Assembly: GCF_003752405.1 (NCBI RefSeq)
Contig: NZ_RKHK01000001.1
Coordinates: 248,001 to 312,000, forward strand
Reading direction: 5' to 3'
DNA: 64,000 nt
Origin: Bogoriella caseilytica
Lineage (GTDB): Bacteria; Actinomycetota; Actinomycetes; Actinomycetales; Actinomycetaceae
Within the stretch, counting starts at the first letter, position 1, and every line of letters starts with the position of its first letter. The position numbers and the translations under genes are program-made. Shown piece by piece: positions 52,459-61,097 of this stretch. The notes beneath the pieces are model-generated. The model was not told the origin of the DNA, did not search any database, and saw only the letters and a program-made list of their open reading frames with translations.

Positions 52459-54084
52459 TCAGGAGAGGCACTCGTGCAAGATGGCGGCGTTGAAGCGCAT
52501 CATCTCGACATACGTGGTGACCTCATCATCAAAGGCATCGCCATAAATGGGGCACACCTCGACTCCGAGATCCTGAGCCGTCTCCGTCAGCGTGTCCGAG
52601 CGGGCGATGAGATTCGGTTCCAGGAAGACCGCAGGTATCTCCAGATTCCTGATGGTCTCCACCAGACGCCGTCGTTCCTGCATGCTCGGCTCTGTCGCGG
52701 GATTCGGGGTCACGAAACCGGCGATCTCGAGGTCGTAAGCCGCGCCGAGATAGCCGAAGGCATCATGGGTGGTCACCAGGTAGCGCCGCGAGGCGGGAAT
52801 GTCCTCGATGGTCTCGGCCATATAGGCGTCGAGTCTCTCGAGCTCGAGCAGATAGCCCCTCGCGTTCTCCCGGTAGTCAGGCGCGCCCTCGGGGTCGATC
52901 TCGATCAACGTGTCCCGGATGATCTCGACATAGGCTTGGGCATTGCCCACGTCGTGCCAGAGGTGCGGGTCGATCTCTCCGTGGACGTGCGCTCCGAGGA
53001 CAGCCTGAGGCAGCTGGTAGATCTGGTCTCCCGCTCGTCCGAGGAAGCGGAAACCCGGGTCTGGCGGGATCTCGTGCAGCGCCCGGTTGGGCACCTCGAT
53101 CACGACCTCATCCGCCGCGTAGATCCGCTGGGTGTGGTCACCACCTCCGTGTGGGTCGGCGTAGAGGTAGATCTGGCCAGCATCGATATCGACCGCAACA
53201 TCGGCGTGTCCGTGCGCGAGCACGTCCGAGCCTTCGTGGCCGGCGACCTCATGCGGGTTCGTGCCCACGGCGAAGGTGAAGGTCGTCTCGTCGGCCAGAT
53301 CGATGCTCGTGTCCTCATCCACCACCAGCTCGGCAGACATGGTGAGCTCATAGATCCCGGGCTCGGTGAAGGCCCAGCTCATATGGGTGTGCGCGTCAGG
53401 AGGGAGCCGGGTGGTGTCCTCATCGGTCAGCCCGTCCGCCGTGGAGAAGTAGAAGGCGGGGTTCCCGAAGGTCTCGGTGAGGTAGGAGACGAGCTCACCC
53501 GGCCCGTCGATGCCGGTAGCACGCAGGTTCACGTGCGAGGCTCGGCTGGCGCCGTACTCCTCCCCTGTGCCGCGGACGCGCAGTCCCAGCCAGACGGTGT
53601 CCAGGGAGACGTTCTCCACCAGGGGGATGATCTCTGCGGCGTAGCGCACCGCTGCTTCGGCCAGGGAGACGTTCGGTACTCCCTCGCGAACGTTGGCGTC
53701 GATCATCCGGATGATCGAGTGATCCTCGAGCAGCATGTAGTTCGAGAAGGCCGCATCGGCGTAGACGATGGACCGCACATCTTGGAGCGTCGGCTCGTAG
53801 GAGTGCGGGTCAGCACCATCCGGGACGAGCTGGCTCACGTCCATCCGCTCACCTGCCACATTGCGAGCAAGGTCGGCCAGGATTCCCGTGGTGGTCACCA
53901 CTGAGGGCCGGGTCTCCTCCTCCACGGCGACGCCGGGGTGCGCGCATGCGGCCAGGAGCACGCCACAGGCGGTGGCGGCGACCCGGCCGACCCGACCCCG
54001 GCCCCGGCCCCGGCCCCGGCCAGCGTCATCACGATCGACGTCTGACCGGGGCGAGACCACAGCGGGCTGCACGGGATCAGGCAC
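52459..54084 (-). CDS. ZnuA-like binding lipoprotein with an inserted surface domain
   Basis: 541 residues. Lipobox LAAC (Cys47) after an odd GR-repeat n-region. The ZnuA/cluster 9 fold is split: N-terminal MDVSQLVPDGADPHSYEPTL (ligand His94), then an inserted TIGR03769-type domain (~150-280, ending HMSWAFTEPGIYEL), then the rest with VHGEIDPHLWHDV and TTHDAFGYLG, which supply further His ligands. This matches anchored-repeat substrate-binding proteins (TIGR03772). It captures zinc for the ABC permease. Confidence 0.9.
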   Translation of the reverse strand: MPDPVQPAVVSPRSDVDRDDAGRGRGRGRGRVGRVAATACGVLLAACAHPGVAVEEETRPSVVTTTGILADLARNVAGERMDVSQLVPDGADPHSYEPTLQDVRSIVYADAAFSNYMLLEDHSIIRMIDANVREGVPNVSLAEAAVRYAAEIIPLVENVSLDTVWLGLRVRGTGEEYGASRASHVNLRATGIDGPGELVSYLTETFGNPAFYFSTADGLTDEDTTRLPPDAHTHMSWAFTEPGIYELTMSAELVVDEDTSIDLADETTFTFAVGTNPHEVAGHEGSDVLAHGHADVAVDIDAGQIYLYADPHGGGDHTQRIYAADEVVIEVPNRALHEIPPDPGFRFLGRAGDQIYQLPQAVLGAHVHGEIDPHLWHDVGNAQAYVEIIRDTLIEIDPEGAPDYRENARGYLLELERLDAYMAETIEDIPASRRYLVTTHDAFGYLGAAYDLEIAGFVTPNPATEPSMQERRRLVETIRNLEIPAVFLEPNLIARSDTLTETAQDLGVEVCPIYGDAFDDEVTTYVEMMRFNAAILHECLS

Positions 54085-57000
54085 GGAGCCGCCGGGAGAC
54101 GACCACGGCGGTGGCTCCCGCGAGCACAGCCAGGAAGCCGGCCAGGCCCACGCTGAGCGAGTTGTCGCTCAGGCCGGTGTTCGGCAGGCGGCACGGCTGG
54201 CCATCGGCAGTCCGTCCCCAGCCCGAGGGCAGGCTCTGGGCCGCCGGCTGATCTGCCTGCTCGGCCGTCTCCTCCTCCGACTCCTCGTCCGTGTCCTCCG
54301 CGCCGTCCTCGGCTTCCTCGCCAGTGCGGGCGAGTGCGGAGGAGACACTGAGGGACTGTCCACCCGCGGTGGAGATCTGGGCGCTGGTCTCAGCGCTGAT
54401 CTGCGCCGCCGAGGAGGGGTCGTTCTGACCCACCGAGAAACGCAGGGTTCCCGTGGCGGACTCGCCGGCAGCCGCCACCGTGAAGGCCATGGCGTAGTCG
54501 CCGGGCTCGGTGAAGACCCAGTTGCCGTGCTGATGGGTATTGGCGGGGATGGTGTAACTCCGAGGACCGCCCACGATGTCAACGACGCGTTCACCCAGAA
54601 GCGAGCCGAAGTTGCCATTCATGAAGACGGCGACCTCACCGGGGCCGGTCACCGAGTCCAGGGTGAGCTGGACGCCGCCGGAGCCAGGTCCGTTCACGAT
54701 GGTCTCGTGCTGGGTGTTCCACCCCAGCCACGGCACGCCAGCCTCCTGGATCTGCTGGATCATCCAGATGTCCTGCCCGGGCGGGGCGATGAAGGACAAC
54801 TCCTCCGGGACGGTGTCGGCCGCGCGCCGCGAGTTCTCATCCAGGACGAAGACCACGGTGTCCGGGTCACGCCAGACGGGCGGGGCCGTGCGGTCGTCCT
54901 TCACCTGAAGCTCGAAGGCGCCACCCTCGACGATGGGTCCGAAGTCGAAATGCCCCTCGTTGCCGTAGACCACCTGGCCAGCGGGGGCAGGGCCGCCGGC
55001 ACCGTTGCCACCGGCACCATCGGTGTCACCGGACGCACCCGCACCGTCGCCGCCGGATCCTGACGGCCCGCCGGCTCCCTGATCAACCGCCAGGCACTGT
55101 GGCGGTGCACCTCCACCCGGACCACCGGCACCCGGGCCGCCTGCTCCAGGACCGTTGGAACCATCGCCGGAACCGCTTCCGTTCGATCCGTCACCGGGGG
55201 TGTGATCACCATCGGGGTCCGGCGTGGGCTCCGGGGTCGGCTCAGGCGTCGGCTCTGGGCTCGGCCTGGCCTCCAGCACCTCGAGCGCGGCCCAACCCAC
55301 GAGCTCGTTGTTCGCGTCCACCACGCTCACCCGGTGAGCGCCGGGCTCGGTGCCGGCCGGGATGGTCGCCACGAAGCTGCCTTCGCCGTCGGCCAGGACC
55401 CAGTCGGTGAGGTGCACAACCTCGGAATGCAGGAAGGCGGCACCGTAGGAGTTCCGCAGCGACGGCGCGGTGACGGTCACCTGGTCACCGGCGTGGACGC
55501 GCGCGGGGGCCACGCTGACGTCGCCGGCGTTGGCCTCGGTGAGATCGTCGGTGCTGGGGGGCCTTGGTTCCCCGGAGGGACGCTGAACGCAGTCCTGCCA
55601 GTTCTCGGGCAGATCATCGCCCACGGTGAAGGCGTACCGTCCCGTGTTCGTGACGAACTCGGCTCCGGTCTCGGAGTCGGTGAGGGTGGCATTCACCGTG
55701 AGGTAGTAGACGCCGGGTTCGGTGAAGGCCCAGTCGGCATGGGTGTGCGCCAGATAGGACTGGTGGATGGTGCCCGGCAACTCGTAGCTGCGGTCATCGA
55801 GCAGGGAGGCCACGCCACCGAAACCTGAGCTCGTCCACAGGACGATCTCGCCGGGGCCGTCCACGGTGTGAATGTGGATGTCCACGGTGTCGTAGCTGGT
55901 GCTCCGCAGCGGCTGGCTCTCCCACCCGGGCCAGAGCAGGTTGTGGTTCTGCGTCAGCGGAAGGTGGTAGGCCTCCTCGTGGTGGAGCACCTCCGGTACC
56001 GCGGACACCGCCGGGAACTCGGTCAGTGACTCCTCCTTGGCGTGCAGCTCCACGACCTCGGGCGCCCGGACCGCGTACGGCGAGACGGTGTCGTCCTTCA
56101 GGGCGAGGAAGGGCACACCCTCGTCGTCCACCGTGAAGTAGAAGGCGTCCACGTGCCCCTGGTCGATACGCACCTCGTCCCAGCAGATCCCGGGCTCGAG
56201 GGGCGGGTCCTCCGGCGGTGGCGCGCTGCCTTCGCGCACCTCGATGGTCACCGGCTCCGCAGCGACCAGCGTCTCACCGTCGAGCCGGTACTCGGCACGG
56301 ATCTGCTGCCCATCGACCTCGGCCACGCCGCGGTAGGTCTCGTCCGTGACATCGGCCGATGTCCACGACTCACCCTCGTCCTCGGAGACCTCCCAGCGGT
56401 AGACAGCGCCCTCGACCAGCTCATCGGCCACAGCAGTCAGCGTGACGTCATCACCCGGCTCGTAGGGGTTGGAGAGCCCTTCGATCAACAGCTCGGTGGG
56501 CAAGACGGGGTCGGGATCGGGCTGGACCACCTCAATGGTGACGGGATCCGAGGTCACGACGTCCTGGCCGTCGACGATCACGGTGGCCCGGATCAGCTGC
56601 CCGTCGACCTCAGCAGTTCCCGCGAAGACGGGGCCGCTCTGACCGTCGACAGCCGTCCAGGTGGCGCCGTCAGCGGAGGTCTCCCAGCGGTAGGTCGCCC
56701 CGTCCACCAGCACATCCGGCTTGGCCTCGAGGGTGAGGCTGGCTCCTGCGGCATAGGGGTTGTCGAGACCATCGAGGATCAGCTGCGTCGGCAGCTCGGG
56801 CTCGGGGATCTCGCTCTCGGTCACCGTGATGGTCACCGGTTCCGAGGCGATCTCTCCGTCGTCGCCGTAGCTGGCCACGGCGCGCAGCTGATGGGTGCCG
56901 ACGGCAAGTTCCGCGGCGAAGACCTCCGAGACCTGACCATCGACGGCCTGCCACTCGCCGTCGACGCCCACCTGCCAGGACCACGACGGGTCGACCGCGT

Positions 57001-57862
57001 CCCGCGAAGGAACGCGGACGGCGTCACGGTCGAGCGCCGCGAACAGCTCCACGAGGTCGTCGGCCTCATAGTCGGTCTCGCCGCCCACCGAGAGACTCCC
57101 CGGCAGGCGCAGGAACTCACCGACGGTGAAGAGGTACTCGCTGGTGTTCGTGGTCGCGGTCTGCCCGGTCTGCGGGCTGTGTGCCTCGGCCTCCACGGTC
57201 AGCCAGTAGTCCCCGGGCTCGGTGAAGGCCCAGTGCGCGTGGACATGGGCGAGGTAGGACTGGTGGATGGTTCCCGGGAAGGAGACACGGCCGTCGTTGA
57301 GCAGGGGGACAACCTGCGAACCCCAGCTGTCCTGGGTCCACAGGAAGACCTCGCCGGGCCCCTCGACGTCGGTGACATGGATGTCCGTGGTCCGGAAATC
57401 CGTGGCATGCAGTGGCTGGCTCTCCCAGCCCGGCCAGAGCAGTTGAGCGTTCTGCGTCAGCGGGAGGTGATACACCTCCCGCTCGTGCAGCTCCGCGGGG
57501 AAGTTCGGGGGTTGTGGGATGGCGAGCCGAGCCTGCTCCCTGACGTGCAGCTCCACGTCCTCCGGGGCGCGCGTGGCGTGAGGCTGGACCGTGTCGTCCT
57601 TGAGTGCCAGCCGGACACCGCCGTCGCCGTCAGGAATCAGGTAGAAGGCATCGACGTGGCCCTCCTCGATGACGACGTCACGGTCGTAGGAGCGCTCAGG
57701 GCCTTCTCCGGTCGGAGCCGGCAGGGCGCCGGGCTCGTCGGCAAGAGCGCCGGAGCCCAGCACGACCGGACTCAGCAGCCCGGCGATCAGGGCCAGCCGG
57801 GCGGTCAGTGCCGCCATGGTGCGGCCGCGCGGATGTGACCGCGCAGAGATGGAGGGGGGCAT
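54077..57862 (-). CDS. LPXTG-anchored surface protein of the zinc transporter (TIGR03773 type)
   Basis: 1261 residues from ATG 57862. Signal peptide cleaved near residue 41. Three surface-anchored domains: ~65-248, ~562-748 and ~1000-1150, each with H...W-FTEPG near its end. Between the first two are three Ig-like repeats (~258-543), the last two near-copies. A Pro/Glu then Gly/Ser/Asp-rich spacer (~850-970) precedes domain three. The sorting signal LPNTG is at 1226-1230, then a hydrophobic helix and RRLRA tail. Sortase should link it to the cell wall. First gene of the uptake operon. The longer frame to 58123 has no matching start. Confidence 0.9.
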   Translation of the reverse strand: MPPSISARSHPRGRTMAALTARLALIAGLLSPVVLGSGALADEPGALPAPTGEGPERSYDRDVVIEEGHVDAFYLIPDGDGGVRLALKDDTVQPHATRAPEDVELHVREQARLAIPQPPNFPAELHEREVYHLPLTQNAQLLWPGWESQPLHATDFRTTDIHVTDVEGPGEVFLWTQDSWGSQVVPLLNDGRVSFPGTIHQSYLAHVHAHWAFTEPGDYWLTVEAEAHSPQTGQTATTNTSEYLFTVGEFLRLPGSLSVGGETDYEADDLVELFAALDRDAVRVPSRDAVDPSWSWQVGVDGEWQAVDGQVSEVFAAELAVGTHQLRAVASYGDDGEIASEPVTITVTESEIPEPELPTQLILDGLDNPYAAGASLTLEAKPDVLVDGATYRWETSADGATWTAVDGQSGPVFAGTAEVDGQLIRATVIVDGQDVVTSDPVTIEVVQPDPDPVLPTELLIEGLSNPYEPGDDVTLTAVADELVEGAVYRWEVSEDEGESWTSADVTDETYRGVAEVDGQQIRAEYRLDGETLVAAEPVTIEVREGSAPPPEDPPLEPGICWDEVRIDQGHVDAFYFTVDDEGVPFLALKDDTVSPYAVRAPEVVELHAKEESLTEFPAVSAVPEVLHHEEAYHLPLTQNHNLLWPGWESQPLRSTSYDTVDIHIHTVDGPGEIVLWTSSGFGGVASLLDDRSYELPGTIHQSYLAHTHADWAFTEPGVYYLTVNATLTDSETGAEFVTNTGRYAFTVGDDLPENWQDCVQRPSGEPRPPSTDDLTEANAGDVSVAPARVHAGDQVTVTAPSLRNSYGAAFLHSEVVHLTDWVLADGEGSFVATIPAGTEPGAHRVSVVDANNELVGWAALEVLEARPSPEPTPEPTPEPTPDPDGDHTPGDGSNGSGSGDGSNGPGAGGPGAGGPGGGAPPQCLAVDQGAGGPSGSGGDGAGASGDTDGAGGNGAGGPAPAGQVVYGNEGHFDFGPIVEGGAFELQVKDDRTAPPVWRDPDTVVFVLDENSRRAADTVPEELSFIAPPGQDIWMIQQIQEAGVPWLGWNTQHETIVNGPGSGGVQLTLDSVTGPGEVAVFMNGNFGSLLGERVVDIVGGPRSYTIPANTHQHGNWVFTEPGDYAMAFTVAAAGESATGTLRFSVGQNDPSSAAQISAETSAQISTAGGQSLSVSSALARTGEEAEDGAEDTDEESEEETAEQADQPAAQSLPSGWGRTADGQPCRLPNTGLSDNSLSVGLAGFLAVLAGATAVVVSRRLRA

Positions 57863-57928
57863 GAAGTTCTCAACAATCCAGCGCGAGGCGCGTTCACAGG
57901 AGGGATAGGACTCACGGCGAGAGTAGTA

Positions 57929-57945
57929 ATGAGATTCATTCTCGT
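57929..57945. promoter_or_regulatory. Candidate Zur box at the zinc uptake operon
   Basis: ATGAGATTCATTCTCGT, six of eight arm positions complementary. It lies 67 bases before the LPXTG gene start and ~195 from rpmB, so it most likely represses the uptake operon. Confidence 0.7.
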
Positions 57946-58139
57946 CAATGCCCGCTCGTCGATGGCCGGGCGGTGATTGATCCCACCACCAGGGCCCTGT
58001 CGTGCCATTGAGGCCACCTGCACCCCTCGGGTACTCTGGAGCGGTTGCCCAAAAGCTCCATGCGCACTCGCATGCACTGGCGGGCCCGACCATCAGCACA
58101 TCGGCGCCACCCCAGGCGCACAAGGATCAGGAGAAGACC

Positions 58140-58334
58140 GTGGCTGCCACCTGCGACGTCTGCGGCAAGAAGCCGAGCTTCGGCAAGAGCGTCTCGCACT
58201 CTCACGTGCGCACCTCGCGTCGCTGGAACCCGAACATTCAGCGCGTGCGCGCTCTGGTGAACGGAGCCGCCAAGCGCGTCAACGTCTGCACCGGGTGCCT
58301 GAAGTCTGAGAAGGTCGTCCGCGCGACACGCTGA
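58140..58334 (+). CDS. rpmB: Ribosomal protein L28, zinc-binding form
   Basis: 64 residues. The complete zinc ribbon is present: CDVCGKKPSFG at the start and CTGC near the end. GTG 58140 has AGGAG seven bases upstream; the in-frame start at 58002 adds residues unlike L28. It is the zinc-replete counterpart of rpmB2 at 44998. Monocistronic, ended by a strong terminator. Confidence 0.96.
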   Translation: MAATCDVCGKKPSFGKSVSHSHVRTSRRWNPNIQRVRALVNGAAKRVNVCTGCLKSEKVVRATR

Positions 58335-58353
58335 CGCCACCGCACGACAGGAA

Positions 58354-58383
58354 GCCGCTACCCCACCGGGTGGCGGCTTTCGT
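58354..58383 (+). terminator. Terminator after rpmB
   Basis: GCCGCTACCC pairs with GGGTGGCGGC (one G-U), four-base loop, followed by TTTCGTCGT. Located 19 bases after the stop. Confidence 0.75.
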
Positions 58384-58515
58384 CGTCTCCGGCCCCGCAG
58401 GCCCGGACAGGCATCTCACCATCTGACACATCGGTGCCCGGCCGGACGGGCGTTTCTCGTGTGGTGGCAGGCTCTCGGCACTGCACACCGCAACCGACGT
58501 CACGAGAGGCCCACC

Positions 58516-59703
58516 ATGACCACCGAACAGCCGCCCGGTACGCCGGGCACCGCGCAGACCACCGACCCAGGCTCAGGCACCCTGAGTGCGACCCGGACGA
58601 ATGGCCTCAAGCTCGGCATCGCCTTCGTCGCCGTCGCTGTGATCGCCGCGACCGGCGGCGCCCTGGTCGCCGGAGCCTCGGGCACCGACGACGGCGGCGA
58701 GCCGTCCGCGCAGGGCGCCCGGGGCGACGTCACCGCCGAGATCGCCACCGCCTCGCTCGCCGAGGGCGAGCACCGTGGTTTCGACGAGGTCCACCAGGAC
58801 GCCGGTGAGTCCCTGGAGAACGTGCTGGTCTCGACCGACTGGATCGCCGAACGTGTCGACGAAGGCCTGGCCGAGAACGACATCGTCCTGATCGACATCT
58901 CCGAGCAACTGGCCTCCTCTGAGCTGACTCCCTACGTCGACGGCCACATTCCCGGTGCGCAACAGGTCGACTGGGGCACCGACATCGTGCGGGCGAACCA
59001 GCGCGAGTTCATCACCACCGAGGAGTTCACCGATCTCGCCCAGTCCCTGGGGATCAGCGAGGACACCACGGTGGTGCTCTACGGAGACAACAACAACTGG
59101 TTCGCTGCCTATGGCGCCTGGCTCTTCAAGCTCTACGGCGTACCCGACGTGCGGCTGCTGGACGGTGGACTGTTCAAGTGGGAGCAGGTCGACGGACGCG
59201 AACTCGTCCAGGATGTCCCTCAGCCCGATCGCGGCACCTTCGAAGCCAGTCCGCAGAACTTCGACATCCGCGCCTTCCAGAACGAGGTCCTCGACGTCGT
59301 CGTGGACGAGCAGGACGTCAACCTGGTCGACATCCGTTTCCCCGACGAGTACAACGGCGAGGTCGGGGTCAACATCGAGATCTTCGACGGCGAGGGGGCT
59401 GCCGTGTGGGGCCACATTCCCGGTGCCGTGAACGTGCCGTGGGGTGAGATCGTGGCCGAGGACGGCACGTTCAAGGACGCGGAGGAGATCCGCGCCATCT
59501 ACGAAGAGGCCGGCGTCGACTTCGACAACCCGATCATCACCTACTGCCGCATCGGCGAGCGCGCCTCCCATACGTGGTTCGCGCTCAGCCAGATCCTCGA
59601 GGCCGAGGTTCAGGTCTATGACGGCTCGTGGTCCGAGTGGGGCAACACTGTGGGGGTTCCGGTGCAGAACAACACCGGCGAGCGCGGCGGGCTCTGGGGC
59701 TGA
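58516..59703 (+). CDS. Membrane-anchored rhodanese-type sulfurtransferase (SseA-like)
   Basis: 395 residues. One N-terminal membrane helix (~31-52) and an acidic linker place the body outside the cytoplasm. Two rhodanese domains: the first (~100-215) has no active-site Cys (YGDNNNW instead), the second has CRIGERAS with the catalytic Cys in TYCRIGERASH. This is thiosulfate or 3-mercaptopyruvate sulfurtransferase chemistry. ATG 58516 has GAGAGG close upstream. Coupled to the YeeE/YedE gene two bases downstream. Confidence 0.88.
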   Translation: MTTEQPPGTPGTAQTTDPGSGTLSATRTNGLKLGIAFVAVAVIAATGGALVAGASGTDDGGEPSAQGARGDVTAEIATASLAEGEHRGFDEVHQDAGESLENVLVSTDWIAERVDEGLAENDIVLIDISEQLASSELTPYVDGHIPGAQQVDWGTDIVRANQREFITTEEFTDLAQSLGISEDTTVVLYGDNNNWFAAYGAWLFKLYGVPDVRLLDGGLFKWEQVDGRELVQDVPQPDRGTFEASPQNFDIRAFQNEVLDVVVDEQDVNLVDIRFPDEYNGEVGVNIEIFDGEGAAVWGHIPGAVNVPWGEIVAEDGTFKDAEEIRAIYEEAGVDFDNPIITYCRIGERASHTWFALSQILEAEVQVYDGSWSEWGNTVGVPVQNNTGERGGLWG

Positions 59704-59705
59704 CC

Positions 59706-60959
59706 TTGGCAGCCTCCCCCGCCACCGAGGTCCACCCGCGCACGCCCCGCGCGCGCGGGTGGACCCGCGGTGACACCATCCGCACCACCCTGGCGATCAC
59801 GCTCGCCGTGGCCCTGATCGCTGCGGCCTTCTGGTTGGAGGCCACCCGCGGCGAGGGCGTGGGCGGTTCGGCCGCCTCCTTCTCGCTGCTGGCCGGCACA
59901 GGCCTGGGCATTCTCTTCGAGCGCGGCCGGTTCTGCTTCTTCTGCATCTTCCGCGATGCCTTCGAGAAGCGGAACACCCGCGGCGTCTACGCGATCCTGG
60001 TGGCCATCGCCACGGGCACGCTGGGTTATGCGCTGATCTTCTCCATCCGGCTACCGGACCCGGCCGCGGGCTCCCTGCCCTCACAGGCCCACATCGGTCC
60101 GGTCTCGCCGGTGCTGGTCATCGCCGGGCTGGTCTTCGGGCTCGGCATCGTCATCTCCGGAGGCTGCATCGCCGGGCATCTCTACCGCCTCGGTGAAGGG
60201 AGCCTGCGGGCGCTGCCGGCGCTGGCCGGCGCGATCCTCGGCTTCGGTCTGGGCTTCCTCACCTGGAACCCGCTGTTCCGGCTCTTCCTCGAGGGGGCGC
60301 CGGCGCCATGGCTGCCGGCCGGCGGCGGCTACGGCATCGCCGTGGCCTTCCAGCTGGCCGTGCTGGCCGGCCTCGGCGTCTGGCTGCTGCGCTGGAATCC
60401 CGCAGATCAGCAGGACGCACGCCCGCCCCGCCGAGTCGACGGCGCCGAGATCACCCGGGTGCTCTTCGAGCGGCGCTGGCCGGCGCTGCTGACCGGTGCT
60501 GGCGTGGGGATCATCGGGGTGGCGGCCTTCCTGCGTGATCAGCCGCTGGGAGTGACCTCGCAGCTCTCCGGACTGACCCGGACTGGCATGGACTCCGCAC
60601 ATCTGCTCCCCCACACGCTTCACGGCCTCGACCAGCGGCTCGCCGGCTGCGTGGCCCTGGTGGTCGAGACCATCACCACCAATGGCTGGCTGATCCTCGG
60701 CATTGTGCTCGGTTCCCTGGCCGCTGCCCTTCCGGGCCGGCGCTTCTCTGTCGAGCGCCTGACCGCGCGGGGCGCCGGGTCCGCGCTGGCCGGTGGGGTG
60801 CTGCTCGGCTGGGGCGCGGTGCTGGCGCTGGGCTGCACGGTCGGGGTCTTCCTCTCCGGCACCCAGGCGATGGCGCTGTCGGGATGGGTCTTCGCCGCGG
60901 CCGTGGTGGTCGCCCTCTGGGCTGGGTTCCGCCTGCGACTGCACCGTTGGGGTTCGTGA
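59706..60959 (+). CDS. YeeE/YedE family sulfur (thiosulfate) transporter
   Basis: 417 residues with about ten membrane helices in two halves. Conserved cysteines of TsuA-type transporters are present: RGRFCFFCIFRD, SGGCIAGHLYR and GCTVGVFLSG. These take thiosulfate into the cell. The TTG at 59706 is the only usable start between the upstream stop and the first helix. The pair with an extracytoplasmic sulfurtransferase fits sulfur capture and import. Confidence 0.88.
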   Translation: MAASPATEVHPRTPRARGWTRGDTIRTTLAITLAVALIAAAFWLEATRGEGVGGSAASFSLLAGTGLGILFERGRFCFFCIFRDAFEKRNTRGVYAILVAIATGTLGYALIFSIRLPDPAAGSLPSQAHIGPVSPVLVIAGLVFGLGIVISGGCIAGHLYRLGEGSLRALPALAGAILGFGLGFLTWNPLFRLFLEGAPAPWLPAGGGYGIAVAFQLAVLAGLGVWLLRWNPADQQDARPPRRVDGAEITRVLFERRWPALLTGAGVGIIGVAAFLRDQPLGVTSQLSGLTRTGMDSAHLLPHTLHGLDQRLAGCVALVVETITTNGWLILGIVLGSLAAALPGRRFSVERLTARGAGSALAGGVLLGWGAVLALGCTVGVFLSGTQAMALSGWVFAAAVVVALWAGFRLRLHRWGS

Positions 60960-60986
60960 GCAGGCAGTGACCGGGCCGGTGCGCCA

Positions 60987-60999
60987 CGATCTGAGATCG
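60987..60999. promoter_or_regulatory. Palindrome upstream of the second dipeptide-type importer
   Basis: CGATCTGAGATCG, perfect six-base arms around one base, about 100 bases ahead of the binding-protein gene. Possible operator; no regulator adjacent. Confidence 0.3.
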
Positions 61000-61097
61000 A
61001 CCGGGGGGAATCGGGCAGCCCGATATCGTGTTGGGCCACAGTGATGGCTCCCGCCGTCCAGATCCGGACTCCGCCACTCGCCAGAAAGCAGCATCCG

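Noticed and set aside
52357-53904. 515-codon plus-strand frame opposite the zinc-binding lipoprotein
   Set aside because: Shadow frame; the minus-strand protein has ZnuA motifs and a lipobox.
58002-58139. N-terminal extension of the zinc-form L28 gene
   Set aside because: The extension is unlike any L28, and GTG 58140 has a good ribosome binding site at the right distance.
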